Positions 1-13,400 of a stretch of 64,000 nt of DNA are shown piece by piece (the stretch's first letter is position 1; each line of letters starts with the position of its first letter). The stretch is taken from positions 55,100-119,099 of the forward strand of contig JALJCO010012624.1 of the NCBI GenBank assembly GCA_023101725.1, written 5' to 3'. Made by a program: the position numbers and the translations under genes. Under the pieces are notes generated by a model, which was not told the origin of the DNA, searched no databases, and worked only from the letters and a program-made list of their open reading frames with translations. The stretch is from Atherinomorus stipes (lineage: Eukaryota > Chordata > Actinopteri > Atheriniformes > Atherinidae).

Positions 1-17
1 CCGTCTGTGATGTAACC

Positions 18-50
18 ATGGAGACGTGTGGACATCCCTCTGTGACGTAA
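18..50 (+). other. Micro-ORF in one 35-bp unit, representative of hundreds
   Basis: On the plus strand each intact unit reads as ATG, nine more sense codons, then TAA, followed by two C residues and the next ATG. This one reads METCGHPSVT. Common variants in other units are METCGPPSVT, METCGRPSVT and METCGPRSVT. The start context is AACCATGG, with A at -3 and G at +4, which is an optimal vertebrate Kozak context. The stop of one unit lies two bases before the start of the next. The reading frame is visible directly. Whether the array is transcribed or translated is unknown, and a chance origin is the default explanation. Confidence 0.35.
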
Positions 51-3000
51 CCATGGAGACGTGTGGACCTCCGTCTGTGACGTAACCATGGAGAGGAGTG
101 GACCTCGCACTGTGACGTAACCATGGAGACGTGTGGACCTCCGTCTGTGACGTAACCATGGAGACGTGTGGACCTCCCTCTGTGACGAAACCATGGAGAC
201 GTGTGGACCTCCGTCTGTGACGTAACCATGGAGACGTGTGGACCTCCCTCTGTGACGTAACCATGGAGACGTGTGGACCTCGCACTGTGACGTAACCATG
301 GAGACGTGTGGAGGTCCCTCTGTGACGTAACCATGGAGACGTGTGGACGTCCCTCTGTGACGTAACCATGGAGACGTGTGGACCTCGCTCTGTGATGCAA
401 CCATGGAGACGTATGGATGTCCCTCTGTGAGCGTAACCATGGAGACGTGTGGATGTCCCTCTGTGAAGTAACCATGGTATCGTGTGGACCTCGCTCTTTG
501 ACGTAACCATGGAGACGTGTGGACCTCCGTCTGTGACGTAACCATGGAGACGTGTGGACCTCCGTCTGTGACGTAACCATGGAGACGTGTGGACCTCCGT
601 CTGTGAGGAAACCATGGAGACGTGCGGACCTCGCTCTGTGCTGTAACCATGGAGACGTGTGGAACTCGCTCGGTGAAGTAACCATGGAGACGTGTGGACC
701 TCCGTCTGTAACGTAACCATGGAGACGTGTGGACTTCCGTCTGTGACGTAACCATGGAGACGTGTGGACGTCCCTCTGTGACGTAACCATGGAGACGTGT
801 GGACGTCCCTCTGTGACGTAACCATGGAGACCAGTGGACCTCGCTCTGTGACGTAACCATGGAGACGTGTGGACCTCCGTCTGTGATGTAACCATGGAGA
901 CGTGTGGACATCCCTCTGTGACGTAACCATGGAGACGTGTGGACCTCCGTCTGTGACGTAACCATGGAGACGAGTGGACCTCGCACTGTGACGTAACCAT
1001 GGAGACGTGTGGACCTCCGTCTGTGATGTAACCATGGAGACGTGTTGACCTCCGTCTGTGAGGTAACCATGGAGACGTGTGGACCTCTGTCTGTGACGTA
1101 ACCATGGAAACGTGTGGACGTCCCTCTGTGACGTAACCATGAAGACGTGTGGACCTCGCTCTGTTACGTAACCATGGAGACGTGTGGACCTCGCTCTGTG
1201 ATGTAACCTTGGAGATGTGTGGACGTCCCTCTGTGACGTAACCATGGAGACGTGTGGACGTCCCTCTGTGACGTAACCATGGAATCGTGTGGACCTCGCT
1301 CTGTGACGTAACCATGGAGACGTGTAGACCTCCCTCTGTGACGTAACCATGGAGACGTGCGGACCTCGCTCTGTGATGTAACCATGGAGACGTGTGGACC
1401 TCCGTCTGTGACGTAACCATGGAGACGTGTGGACCTCTCTCTGTGACGTAACCATGGAGACATGTGGACCTCCGTCTGTGATGTAACCATGGAGACGTGC
1501 GGACCTCACTCTGTGACGTAACCATGGAGACGTGTGGACCTCCCTCTGTGATGTAACCATGGAGACGTGTGGACCTCCCTCTGTGACGTAACCATGGAGA
1601 CGTGTGGAACTTCGTCTGTGACGTAACCATGGAGACGTGTGGACCTCCGTCTATGACGTAACCATGGAGACGTGTGGACTTCCGTCTGTGACGTAACCAT
1701 GGAGACGTGTGGACCTCCCTCTGTGAGGTAACCATGGAGACGTGTGGACCTACGTCTGTGACGTAACCATGGAGACGTGTGGACCTCCCTCTGTGAGGAA
1801 ACCATGGAGACGTGTGGACCCTCGCTCTGTGCTGTAACCATGGAGACGTGTGGAGCTCCGCTCTGTGACGTAACCATGGAGACGTGTGGACCTCCCTGCT
1901 GTGACGTAACCATGGAGGCGTGTGGACCTCGCTCTGTGATGTAACCATGGAGACGTGTGGACGTCCGTCTGTGACGTAACCATGGAGACGTGTGGACTTC
2001 CGTCTGTGACGTAACCATGGAGACGTGTGGACCTCCCTCTGTGACGTAACCATGGAGACGTGTGGACGTCCCTCTGTGATGTAACCATGGAGACCAGTGG
2101 ACCTCCGCTCTGTGACGTAACCATGGAGACGTGTGGACCTCCGTCTGTGATGTAACCATGGAGACGTGTGGACATCCCTCTGTGACGTAACCATGGAGAC
2201 GTGTGGACCTCCGTCTGTGACGTAACCATGGAGACGAGTGGACCTCGCACTGTGACGTAACCATGGAGACGTGTGGACCTCCGTCTGTGATGTAACCATG
2301 GAGACGTGTTGACCTCCGTCTGTGAGGTAACCATGGAGACGTGTGGACCTCTGTCTGTGACGTAACCATGGAGACGTGTGGGCGTCCCTCTGTGACGTAA
2401 CCATGGAGACGTGTGGACCTCCCTCTGTGACGTAACCATGGAGACGTGTGGACCTCGCTCTGTGATGTAACCATGGAGACGTGTGGACGTCCCTCTGTGA
2501 CGTAACCATGGAGACGTGTGGACGTCCCTCTGTGACGTAACCATGGAGATCGTGTGGACCTCGCTCTGTGACGTAACCATGGAGACGTGTGGACCTCGCT
2601 CTGTGACGTAACCATGGAGACGTGTGGACCTCGCTCTGTGACGTAACCATGGAGACGTGTGGACCTCCGTCTGTGACGTAACCATGGAGACGTGTGGACC
2701 TCTCTCTGTGACGTAACCATGTAGACGTGTAGACCTCCGTCTGTGACGAAACCATGGAGACGTGTGGACCTCCCTCTGTGATGTAACTATGGAGACGTGT
2801 GGACCTCCTCGGTGACGTAACCATGGAGACGTGTGGACCTCCGTCTGTGACGTAACCATGGAGAGGCGTGTGGACTTGCGTCTGTGAGGTAACCATGGAG
2901 ACGTGTGGACGTCCTCTGTAGACGTAACCATGGAGACGTGTGGACGTCCCTCTGTGACCTAACCATGGAGACATGTGGACCTCGCTCTGTGATGTAACCA

Positions 3001-3149
3001 TGGAGACGTGTGGACCTCCGTCTGTGACCTTACCATGGAGACGTGCGGACCTCCGCTCTGTGACGTAACCATGGAGACGTGTGGACGTCCCTCTGTGACG
3101 TAACCATGGAGACGTGTGGACCTCCCTCTGTGATGTAACCATGGAGACG

Positions 3150-3290
3150 TGTGGAGCTCCGCTCTGTGAAGTAACCATGGAGACGTGTGGACTTCGGTCT
3201 GGCGTAACCATGGAGCGTGTGGGCGTCCCTCTGTGACGTGACCATGGAGAGGGTGTAACCAGGGGACCGTCCCTCTGTGACGTAACCATG
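3150..3290. repeat. Irregular units inside the 35-bp satellite
   Basis: Unit length breaks down here. Units lose several bases (GGTCTGGCGTAACC, GGAGCGTGTGGG) and one is partly replaced (GAGGGTGTAACCAGGGG). Similar short disturbed runs occur near 4790-4930, 13150-13280 and 16190-16320. They may be replication-slippage scars or unpolished consensus. They also interrupt the otherwise open minus frames. Confidence 0.6.
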
Positions 3291-6200
3291 GAGACGTGTG
3301 GACCTCGCTCTGTGACGTAACCATGGAGACGTGTGGACGTCCCTCTGTGCCGTAACCATGGAGACGTGTGGTCGTCCCTCTGTGACGTAACCATGGAGAC
3401 GTGTGGACCTCCCTCTGTGACGTAACCATGGAGACGTGTGGACCTCCCTCTGTGACGTAACCATGGAGACGTGTGGACCTCCGCTCTGTGACGTAACCAT
3501 GGAGACGTGTGGACCTCCCTCTGTGACGTAACCATGGAGACGTGTGGACCTCCGTCTGTGACGTAATCATGGAGACGTGTGGACCTCCGTCTGTGACGTA
3601 ACCATGGAGACGTGTGGACCTCCCTCTGTGACGTAACCATGGAGACGTGTGGACCTCGCTCTGTGACGTAACCATGGAGACGTGTGGACCTCCCTCTGTG
3701 ACGTAACCATGGAGACGTGTGGACGTCCCCTCTGTGACGTAACCATGGAGACGTGTGGACCTCCCTCTGTGACGTAACCATGGAGACGTGTGGACCTCCC
3801 TCTGTGACGTAACCATGGAGACGTGTGGACCTCGCTCTGTGACGTAACCATGGAGACGTGTGGACGTCCCTCTGTGACGTAACCATGGAGACGTGTGGAC
3901 GTCCCTCTGTGACGTAACCATGGAGACGTGTGGACCTCCCTCTGTGACGTAACCATGGAGACGTGTGGACCTCCCTCTGTGACGTAACCATGGAGACGTG
4001 TGGACCTCCCTCTGTGACGTAACCATGGAGATGTGTGGACCTCCCTCTGTGACGTAACCATGGAGACGTGTGGACCTCCGTCTGTGACGTAACCATGGAG
4101 ACGTGTGGACCTCCCTCTGTGACGTAACCATGGAGACGTGTGGACGTCCCTCTGTGAAGTAACCATGGAGACGTGTGGACCTCCGTCTGTGACGTAACCA
4201 TGGTATCGTGTGGACCCTCGCTCTGTGACGTAACCATGGAGACGTGTGGACCTCCGTCTGTGACGTAACCATGGAGACGTGTGGGTCTCCCTCTGTGATG
4301 TAACCATGGAGACGTGTGGACGTCCCTCTGTGACGTACCATGGAGACGTGTGGGCCTCGCTCTGTGACGTAACCATGGAGACGTGTGTGGACCTCCGTCT
4401 GTGATGTAACCATGGAGACGTGTGGACATCCCTCTGTGACGTAACCATGGAGACGTGTGGACCTCCCTCTGTGACGTAACCATGGAGACGTGTGGACCTC
4501 CGTCTGTGACGTAACCATGGAGACGTGTGGACCTCCCTCTGTGACGTAACCATGGAGACGTGTGGACCTCCTCTGTGACGTAACCATGGAGACGTGTGGA
4601 CCTCCGTCTGTGACGTAACCATGGAGACGTGTGGACCTCGCTCTGTGACGTAACCATGGAGACGTGTGTGGACCTCCGTCTGTGACGTAACCATGGAGAC
4701 GTGTGGACCTCCCTCTGTGACGTAACCATGGAGACGTGTGGACCTCCCTCTGTGACGTAACCATGGAGACGTGTGGAGCTCCCCTCTGTGACGTAACCAT
4801 GGAGACGTGTGGACGTCCCTCTGTGACGTACACCCATGGAGACGTGTGGACCCTCCGCTCTGTGATGCAACCATGGAGACGTGTGGATGTCCGCTCTGTG
4901 ACGTAACCATGGAGACGTGGTGGACGCTCCCTCTGTGACGTAACCATGGAGACGTGTGGACCTCGCTCTGTGACGTAACCATGGAGACGTGTGGACCTCC
5001 GTCTGTGATGTAACCATGGAGACGTGTGGACCTCCCTCTGTGACGTAACCATGGAGACGTGTGGACCTCCGTCTGTGACGTAACCATGGAGACGTGTGGA
5101 CCTCCCTCTGTGACGTAACCATGGAGACGTGTGGACTTCCGTCTGTGACGTAACCATGGAGACGTGTGGACGTCCCTCTGTGATGTAACCATGGAGACGT
5201 GTGGACGTCCCTCTGTGACGTAACCATGGAGACCAGTGGACCTCGCTCTGTGACGTAACCATGGAGACGTGTGGACCTCCGTCTGTGATGTAACCATGGA
5301 GACGTGTGGACATCCCTCTGTGACGTAACCATGGAGACGTGTGGACCTCCGTCTGTGACGTAACCATGGAGACGAGTGGACCTCGCACTGTGACGTAACC
5401 ATGGAGACGTGTGGACCTCTGTCTGTGATTTAACCATGGAGACGTGTTGACCTCCGTCTGTGAGGTAACCATGGAGACGTGTGGACCTCTGTCTGTGACG
5501 TAACCATGGAGACGTGTGGACGTCCCTCTGTGACGTAACCATGAAGACGTGTGGACCCTCGCTCTGTTACGTAACCATGGAGACGTGTGGACCTCGCTCT
5601 GTGATGTAACCTTGGAGATGTGTGGACGTCCCTCTGTGACGTAACCATGGAGACGTGTGGACGTCCCTCTGTGACGTAACCATGGAGACGTGTGGACCTC
5701 GCTCTGTGACGTAACCATGGAGACGTGTGGACCTCGCTCTGTGACGTAACCATGGAGACGTGTGGACCTCGCTCTGTGACGTAACCATGGAGACGTGTGG
5801 ACCTCCGTCTGTGACGTAACCATGGAGACGTGTGGACCTCTGTCTGTGACGTAACCATGGAGACGTGTAGACCTCCGTCTGTGACGAAACCATGGAGACG
5901 TGCGGACCTCACTCTGTGATGTAACCATGGAGACGTGTGGACCTCCGTCTGTAACGTAACCATGGAGACGTGTGGACTTGCGTCTGTGACGTAACCATGG
6001 AGACGTGTGGACGTCCCTCTATGACGTAACCATGGAGACGTGTGGACGTACCTCTGTGACGTAACAATGGAGACGGTGGACCTCGCTCTGTGAGGTAACC
6101 ATGGAGACGTGTGGACCTACGTCTGTGACGAAACCATGGAGATGTGTGGACCTCCGTCTGTGACCTAACCATGGAGACATGTGGACGTCGCTCTGTGATG

Positions 6201-9200
6201 TAACCATGGAGACGTGTGGACCTCCGTCTGTGACCTTACCATGGAGACGTGTGGACCTCCGTCTGTGACGTAACCATGGAGACGTGTAGACGTCCCTCTG
6301 TGACGAAACCATGGAGACGTGCGGACCTCGCTCTGTGATGTAACCATGGAGACGTGTGGAACTCGCTCTGTGAAGTAACCATGGAGACGTGTGGACTTCC
6401 GTCCGTGACGGAACCATGGAGACGTGTGGACGTCCCTCTGTGACGTAACCATGGAGATGTGTGGACCTCGCTCTGTCACGTAACCATAGAGACGTGTGGA
6501 CCTCGCTCTCTGACGTAACCATGGAGATGTGCGGACGTCCCTCTGTGACGTAACCATGGAGACGTGTGTTCGTCCCTCTGTGACGTAACCATGGAGACGT
6601 GTGGACGTCCCTCTATGACGTAACCATGGAGACGTGTGGACCTCCGTCTGTAACGTAACCATGGAGAGGTGTGGACCTCGCTCTGTGACGTAACCATGGA
6701 GACGTGTGGACCTCCCTCTGTGACGTAACCATGGAGACGTGTGGACGTACCTCTGTGACGTAACCATGGAGACGGTGGACCTCCCTCTGTGACGTAACCA
6801 TGGAGACGTGTGGACCTCCCTCTGTGACGTAACCATGGAGACGTGTGGACCTTGCTCTGTCACGCAACCATGGAGACGTGTGGACCTCGCTCTGTGACGT
6901 AACCATGGAGATGTGCGGACGTCCCTCTGTGACGTAACCATGGACACGTGTGGACCTCCCTCTGTGACGTAACCATGGAGACGTGCGGACCTCGCTCTGT
7001 GACGTAACCATGGAGACGTGCGGACGTCCCTCTGGGACGTAACCATGGAGACATGTGGACGTCCCTCTGTGATGTAACCATGGAGACGTGTGGACCTCCG
7101 TCTGTGACGTAACCATGGAATCGTGTGGACCTCCCTCTGTGACGTAACCATGGAGGTGTGTGGACCTTGCTCTGTGACGTGACCATGGAGACGTGTGGAC
7201 CTCGCTCTGTCGCGTAACCATGGAGACGTGTGGACCTCGCTCTGTGACGTAACCATGGAGATGTGCGGACGTCCCTCTGTGACGTAACCATGGAGACGTG
7301 TGGACGTCCCTCTGTGACGTAACCATGGAGACGTGTGGACCTCGCTCTGTGATGCAACCATGGACACGTGTGGATGTCCCTCTGTCACGTAACCATGGAG
7401 ACATGTGGAAGTCCCTCTGTGACGTAACCATGGAGACGTGTGGACCTCGCTCTGTGACGTAACCATGGAAACGTGTGGACCTCCGTCTGTGATGTAACCA
7501 TGGAGACGTGTGGACATCCCTCTGTGACGTAACCATGGAGACGTGTGGACCTCCGTCTGTGACGTAACCATGGAGAGGAGTGGACCTCGCACTGTGACGT
7601 AACCATGGAGACGTGTGGACTTCCGTCTGTGACGTAACCATGGAGACGTGTGGACGTCCCTCTATGACGTAACCATGGAGACGTGTGGACGTCCCTCTGT
7701 GACGTAACCATGGAGACCAGTGGACCTCGCTCTGTGACGTAACCATGGAGACGTGTGGACCTCCGTCTGTGATGTAACCATGGAGACGTGTGGACATCCC
7801 TCTGTGACGTAACCATGGAGACGTGTGGACCTCCGTCTGTGACGTAACCATGGAGACGAGTGGACCTCGCACTGTGACGTAACCATGGAGACGTGTGGAC
7901 CTCTGTCTGTGATGTAACCATGGAGACGTGTTGACCTCCGTCTGTGAGGTAACCATGGAGACGTGTGGACCTCTGTCTGTGACGTAACCATGGAGGAGCG
8001 TGTGGACGTCCCTCTGTGACGTAACCATGGAGACGTGTGGACCTCCCTCTGTGACGTAACCATGGAGACGTGTGGACCTCGCTCTGTGATGTAACCTTGG
8101 AGATGTGTGGACGTCCCTCTGTGACGTAACCATGGAGACGTGTGGACGTCCCTCTGTGACGTAACCATGGAGTCGTGTGGACCTCGCTCTGTGACGTAAC
8201 CATGGAGACGTGTGGACCCCTCCTCTGTGACGTAACCATGGAGACGTGTGGACCTCGCTCTGTGACGTAACCATGGAGACGTGTGGACCTCCGTCTGTGA
8301 CCTAACCATGGAGACGTGTGGACCTCCGTCTGTGACTTAACCATGGAGACGTGTGGACCTCCGTCTGTGACGTAACCATGGAGACGTGCGGACCTCACTC
8401 TGTGATGTAACCATGGAGACGTGTGGACCTCCGTCTGTGACGTAACCATGGAGACGTGTGGACCTCCCTCTGTGACGTAACCATGGAGACGTGTGGACCT
8501 CCCTCTGTGACGTAACCATGGAGACGTGTGGACGTCCCTCTGTGACGTAACCATGGAGACGTGTGGACCTCGCTCTGTGAGGTAACCATGGAGACGTGTG
8601 GACCTCCGTCTGTGACGTAACCATGGAGATGTGTGGACCTCCCTCTGTGACGTAACCATGGAGACGTGTGGACCTCCCTCTGTGACGTAACCATGGAGAC
8701 GTGTGGACCTCCGTCTGTGACGTAACCATGGAGACGTGTGGACCTCCGTCTGTGACGTAACCATGGAGACGTGTGGACCTCCCTCTGTGACGTAACCATG
8801 GAGACGTGTGGACCTCGCTCTGTGATGTAACCATGGAGACGTGTGGACCTCGCTCTGTGACGTAACCATGGAGACGTGTGGACTTTCCGTCTGTGACGGA
8901 ACCATGGAGACGTGTGGACCTCCCTCTGTGACGTAACCATGGAGATGTGTGGACCTCCGCTCTGTGACGTAACCATGGAGACGTGTGGACCTCGCTCTGT
9001 GACGTAACCATGGAGACGTGTGGACGTCCCTCTGTGACGTAACCATGGAGACGTGTGGACCTCCCTCTGTGACGTAACCATGGAGACGTGTGGACGTCCC
9101 TCTGTGACGTAACCATGGAGACGTGTGGAGGTCCCTCTGTGACGTAACCATGGAGACGTGTGGACCTCCCTCTGTGACGTAACCATGGAGACGTGTGGAC

Positions 9201-9620
9201 CTCGCTCTGTGATGTAACCATGGAGACGTGTGGACCTCCCTCTGTGACGTAACCATGGAGACGTGTGGACCTCCCTCTGTGACGTAACCATGGAGACGTG
9301 TGGACCTCGCTCTGTGACGTAACCATGGAGACGTGTGGACCTCCGCTCTGTGACGTAACCATGGAGATGTGTGGACCTCCCTCTGTGACGTAACCATGGA
9401 GACGTGTGGACCTCCGTCTGTGACGTAACCATGGAGACGTGTGGACCTCGCTCTGTGACGTAACCATGGAGACGTGTGGACCTCCGTCTGTGACGTAACC
9501 ATGGAGACGTGTGGACCTCCCTCTGTGACGTAACCATGGAGACGTGTGGACCTCCGTCTGTGACGTAACCATGGAGACGTGTGGACCTCCCTCTGTGACG
9601 TAACCATGGAGACGTGTGGA

Positions 9621-10415
9621 CCTCGCACTGTGAAGTAACCATGGAGACGTGTGGAGGTCCCTCTGTGACGTAACCATGGAGACGTGTGGACGTCCCTCTG
9701 TGACGTAACCATGGAGACGTGTGGACCTCGCTCTGTGATGCAACCATGGAGACGTGTGGATGTCCCTCTGTGACGTAACCATGGAGACATGTGGAAGTCC
9801 CTCTGTGACGTAACCATGGAGACGTGTGGACCTCGCTCTGTGACATAACCATGGAGACGTGTGGACCTCGCTCTGTGATGTAACCATGGAGACGTGTGGA
9901 CATCCCTCTGTGACGTAACCATGGAGACGTGTGGACCTCCGTCTGTGACGTAACCATGGAGAGGAGTGGACCTCGCACTGTGACGTAACCATGGAGACGT
10001 GTGGACCTCCGTCTGTGACGTAACCATGGAGACGTGTGGACCTCCCTCTGTGACGTAACCATGGAGACGTGTGGACCTCCGTCTGTGACGTAACCATGGA
10101 GACGTGTGGACCTCCCTCTGTGACGTAACCATGGAGACGTGTGGACCTCGCACTGTGAAGTAACCATGGAGACGTGTGGAGGTCCCTCTGTGACGTAACC
10201 ATGGAGACGTGTGGACGTCCCTCTGTGACGTAACCATGGAGACGTGTGGACCTCGCTCTGTGATGCAACCATGGAGACGTATGGATGTCCCTCTGTGACG
10301 TAACCATGGAGACATGTGGAAGTCCCTCTGTGACGTAACCATGGAGACGTGTGGACCTCGCTCTGTGACATAACCATGGAGACGTGTGGACCTCGCTCTG
10401 TGATGTAACCATGGA
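9621..10415. repeat. 525-bp higher-order repeat in the 35-bp satellite
   Basis: The run of variant units beginning CCTCGCACTGTGAAG at 9621 reappears at 10146 with the same order of variants. That order is GGAGGTCC, then GGACGTCC, then TGATGCAACC, then ACATGTGGAAG, then GTGACATAACC. The shift is 525 bp, exactly 15 units. About 270 bp match with a single visible substitution (GTGTGG against GTATGG). Related blocks occur near 10545 and 14900, so local amplification copied multi-unit segments rather than single units. Confidence 0.7.
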
Positions 10416-13400
10416 GACGTGAGGACCTCGCTCTGTGACGTAACCATGGAGACGTGTGGACGTCCCTCTATGACGTAACCATGGAGGTGTGTGGACCTCG
10501 CTCTGTTACGTAACCATGGAGACGTGTGGACCTCCGTCTGTGACGTAACCATGGAGACGTATGGATGTCCCTCTGTGACGTAACCATGGAGACATGTGGA
10601 AGTCCCTCTGTGACGTAACCATGGAGACGTGTGGACCTCGCTCTGTGACATAACCATGGAGACGTGTGGACCTCGCTCTGTGATGTAACCATGGAGACGT
10701 GTGGACATCCCTCTGTGACGTAACCATGGAGACGTGTGGACCTCCGTCTGTGACGTAACCATGGAGAGGTGTGGACCTCGCTCTGTGACGTAACCATGGA
10801 GACGTGTGGACCTCCGTCTGTGACGTAACCATGGAGACGTGTGGACCTCCCTCTGTGACGTAACCATGGAGACGTGTGGACCTCCGTCTGTGACGTAACC
10901 ATGGAGACGTGTGGACCTCCCTCTGTGACGTAACCATGGAGACGTGTGGACCTCGCTCTGTGAAGTAACCATGGAGACGTGTGGACCTCCGTCTGTGACG
11001 TAACCATGGAGACGTGTGGACCTCCGTCTGTGACGTAACCATGGAGACGTGTGGACGTCCCTCTGTGACGTAACCATGGAGACGTGTGGACGTCCCTCTG
11101 TGACGTAACCATGGAGACGTGTGGACCTCGCTCTGTGACGTAACCATGGAGACGTGTGGACCTCCGTCTGTGATGTAACCATGGAGACGTGTGGACATCC
11201 CTCTGTGACGTAACCATGGAGACGTGTGGACCTCCGTCTGTGACGTAACCATGGAGACGAGTGGACCTCGCACTGTGACGTAACCATGGAGACGTGTGGA
11301 CCTCCGTCTGTGATGTAACCATGGAGACGTGTTGACCTCCGTCTGTGAGGTAACCATGGAGACGTGTGGACCTCTGTCTGTGACGTAACCATGGAGACGT
11401 GTGGACGTCCCTGTGTGACGTAACCATGAAGACGTGTGGACCTCGCTCTGTTACGTAACCATGGAGACGTGTGGACCTCGCTCTGTGATGTAACCTTGGA
11501 GATGTGTGGACGTCCCTCTGTGACGTAACCATGGAGACGTGTGGACGTCCCTCTGTGACGTAACCATGGAATCGTGTGGACCTCGCTCTGTGACGTAACC
11601 ATGGAGACGTGTGGACCTCCGTCTGTGACGTAACCATGGAGACGTTTGGATGTCCCTCTGTGAAGTAACCATGGTATCGTGTGGACCTCGCTCTGTGACG
11701 TAACCATGGAGACGTGTGGACCTCCGTCTGTGACGTAACCATGGAGACGTGTGGACCTCTGTCTGTGACGTAACCATGGAGACGTGTAGACCTCCGTCTG
11801 TGACGAAACCATGGAGACGTGCGGACCTCACTCTGTGATGTAACCATGGAGACGTGTGGAACTCGCTCGGTGAAGTAACCATGGAGACGTGTGGACCTCC
11901 GTCTGTGACGTAACCATGGAGACGTGTGGACTTCCGTCTGTGACGTAACCATGGAGACGTGTGGACATCCCTCTATGACGTAACCATGGAGACGTGTGGA
12001 CGTACCTCTGTGACGTAACAATGGAGACGGTGGACCTCCCTCTGTGACGTAACCATGGAGACGTGTGGACGTCCCTCTGTGACATAACCATGGAGACGTG
12101 TGGACCTTGCTCTGTCACGCAACCATGGAGACGTGTGGACCTCGCTCTGTGACGTAACCATGGAGATGTGCGGACGTCCCTCTGTGACGTAACCATGGAC
12201 ACGTGTGGACCTCCCTCTGTGACGTAACCATGGAGACGTGTGGACCTCGCTCTGTGACGTAACCATGGAGACGTGCGGACGTCCCTCTGTGACGTAACCA
12301 TGGAGACGTGTGGACCTCCGTCTGTCACGTAACCATGGAGACGTGTGGACGTCCCTCTGTGACGTAACCATGGAGACGTGTGGACCTCGGTCTGTCACGT
12401 AACCATGGAGACGTGTGGACGTCCCTCTGTGACGTAACCATGGAGACGTGTGGACCTCGCTCTGTTACGTAACCATGGAGACGTGTGGACCTCCCTCTGT
12501 GACGTAACCATGGAGACGTGTGGACCTCCGTCTGTGACGTAACCATGGAGACGAGTGGACCTCGCACTGTGACGTAACCATGGAGACGAGTGGACCTCCG
12601 TCTGTGATGTAACCATGGAGACGTGTTGACCTCCGTCTGTGAGGTAACCATGGAGACGTGTGGACCTCTGTCTGTGACGTAACCATGGAGACGTGTGGAC
12701 GTCCCTCTGTGACGTAACCATGAAGACGTGTGGACCTCGCTCTGTTACGTAACCATGGAGACGTGTGGACCTCGCTCTGTGATGTAACCTTGGAGATGTG
12801 TGGACGTCCCTCTGTGACGTAACCATGGAGACGTGTGGACGTCCCTCTGTGACGTAACCATGGAATGTGTGGACCTCGCTCTGTGACGTAACCATGGAGA
12901 CGTGTGGACCTCCCTCTGTGACGTAACCATGGAGACGTGTGGACCTCGCTCTGTGACGTAACCATGGAGACGTGTGGACCTCCGTCTGTGACGTAACCAT
13001 GGAGACGTGTGGACCTCTGTCTGTGACGTAACCATGGAGACGTGTAGACCTCCGTCTGTGACGAAACCATGGAGACGTGCGGACCTCACTCTGTGATGTA
13101 ACCATGGAGACGTGTGGAACTCGCTCGGTGAAGTAACCATGGAGACGTGTGGACCTCCGTCTGTACGTAACCATGGAGACGTGTGGACTTGCGTCTGTGA
13201 CGTAACCATGGAGACGTGTGGACGTCCCTCTATGACGTAACCAGGAGCGGTGGACGTACCTCTGTGACGTAAGGAGACGGTGGACCTCCCTCTGTGAGGT
13301 AACCATGGAGACGTGTGGACCTCCCTCTGTGACGTAACCATGGAGACGTGTGGACCTCCGCTCTGTGACGTAACCATGGAGACGTGTGGACCTCGCTCTG

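Noticed and set aside
7385..11812. A 1,475-codon minus-strand open frame that looks like a huge repetitive protein.
   Set aside because: Its 35-residue period equals three 35-bp satellite units. All three minus frames are open in the same place, there is no domain, and no splice or promoter signal.
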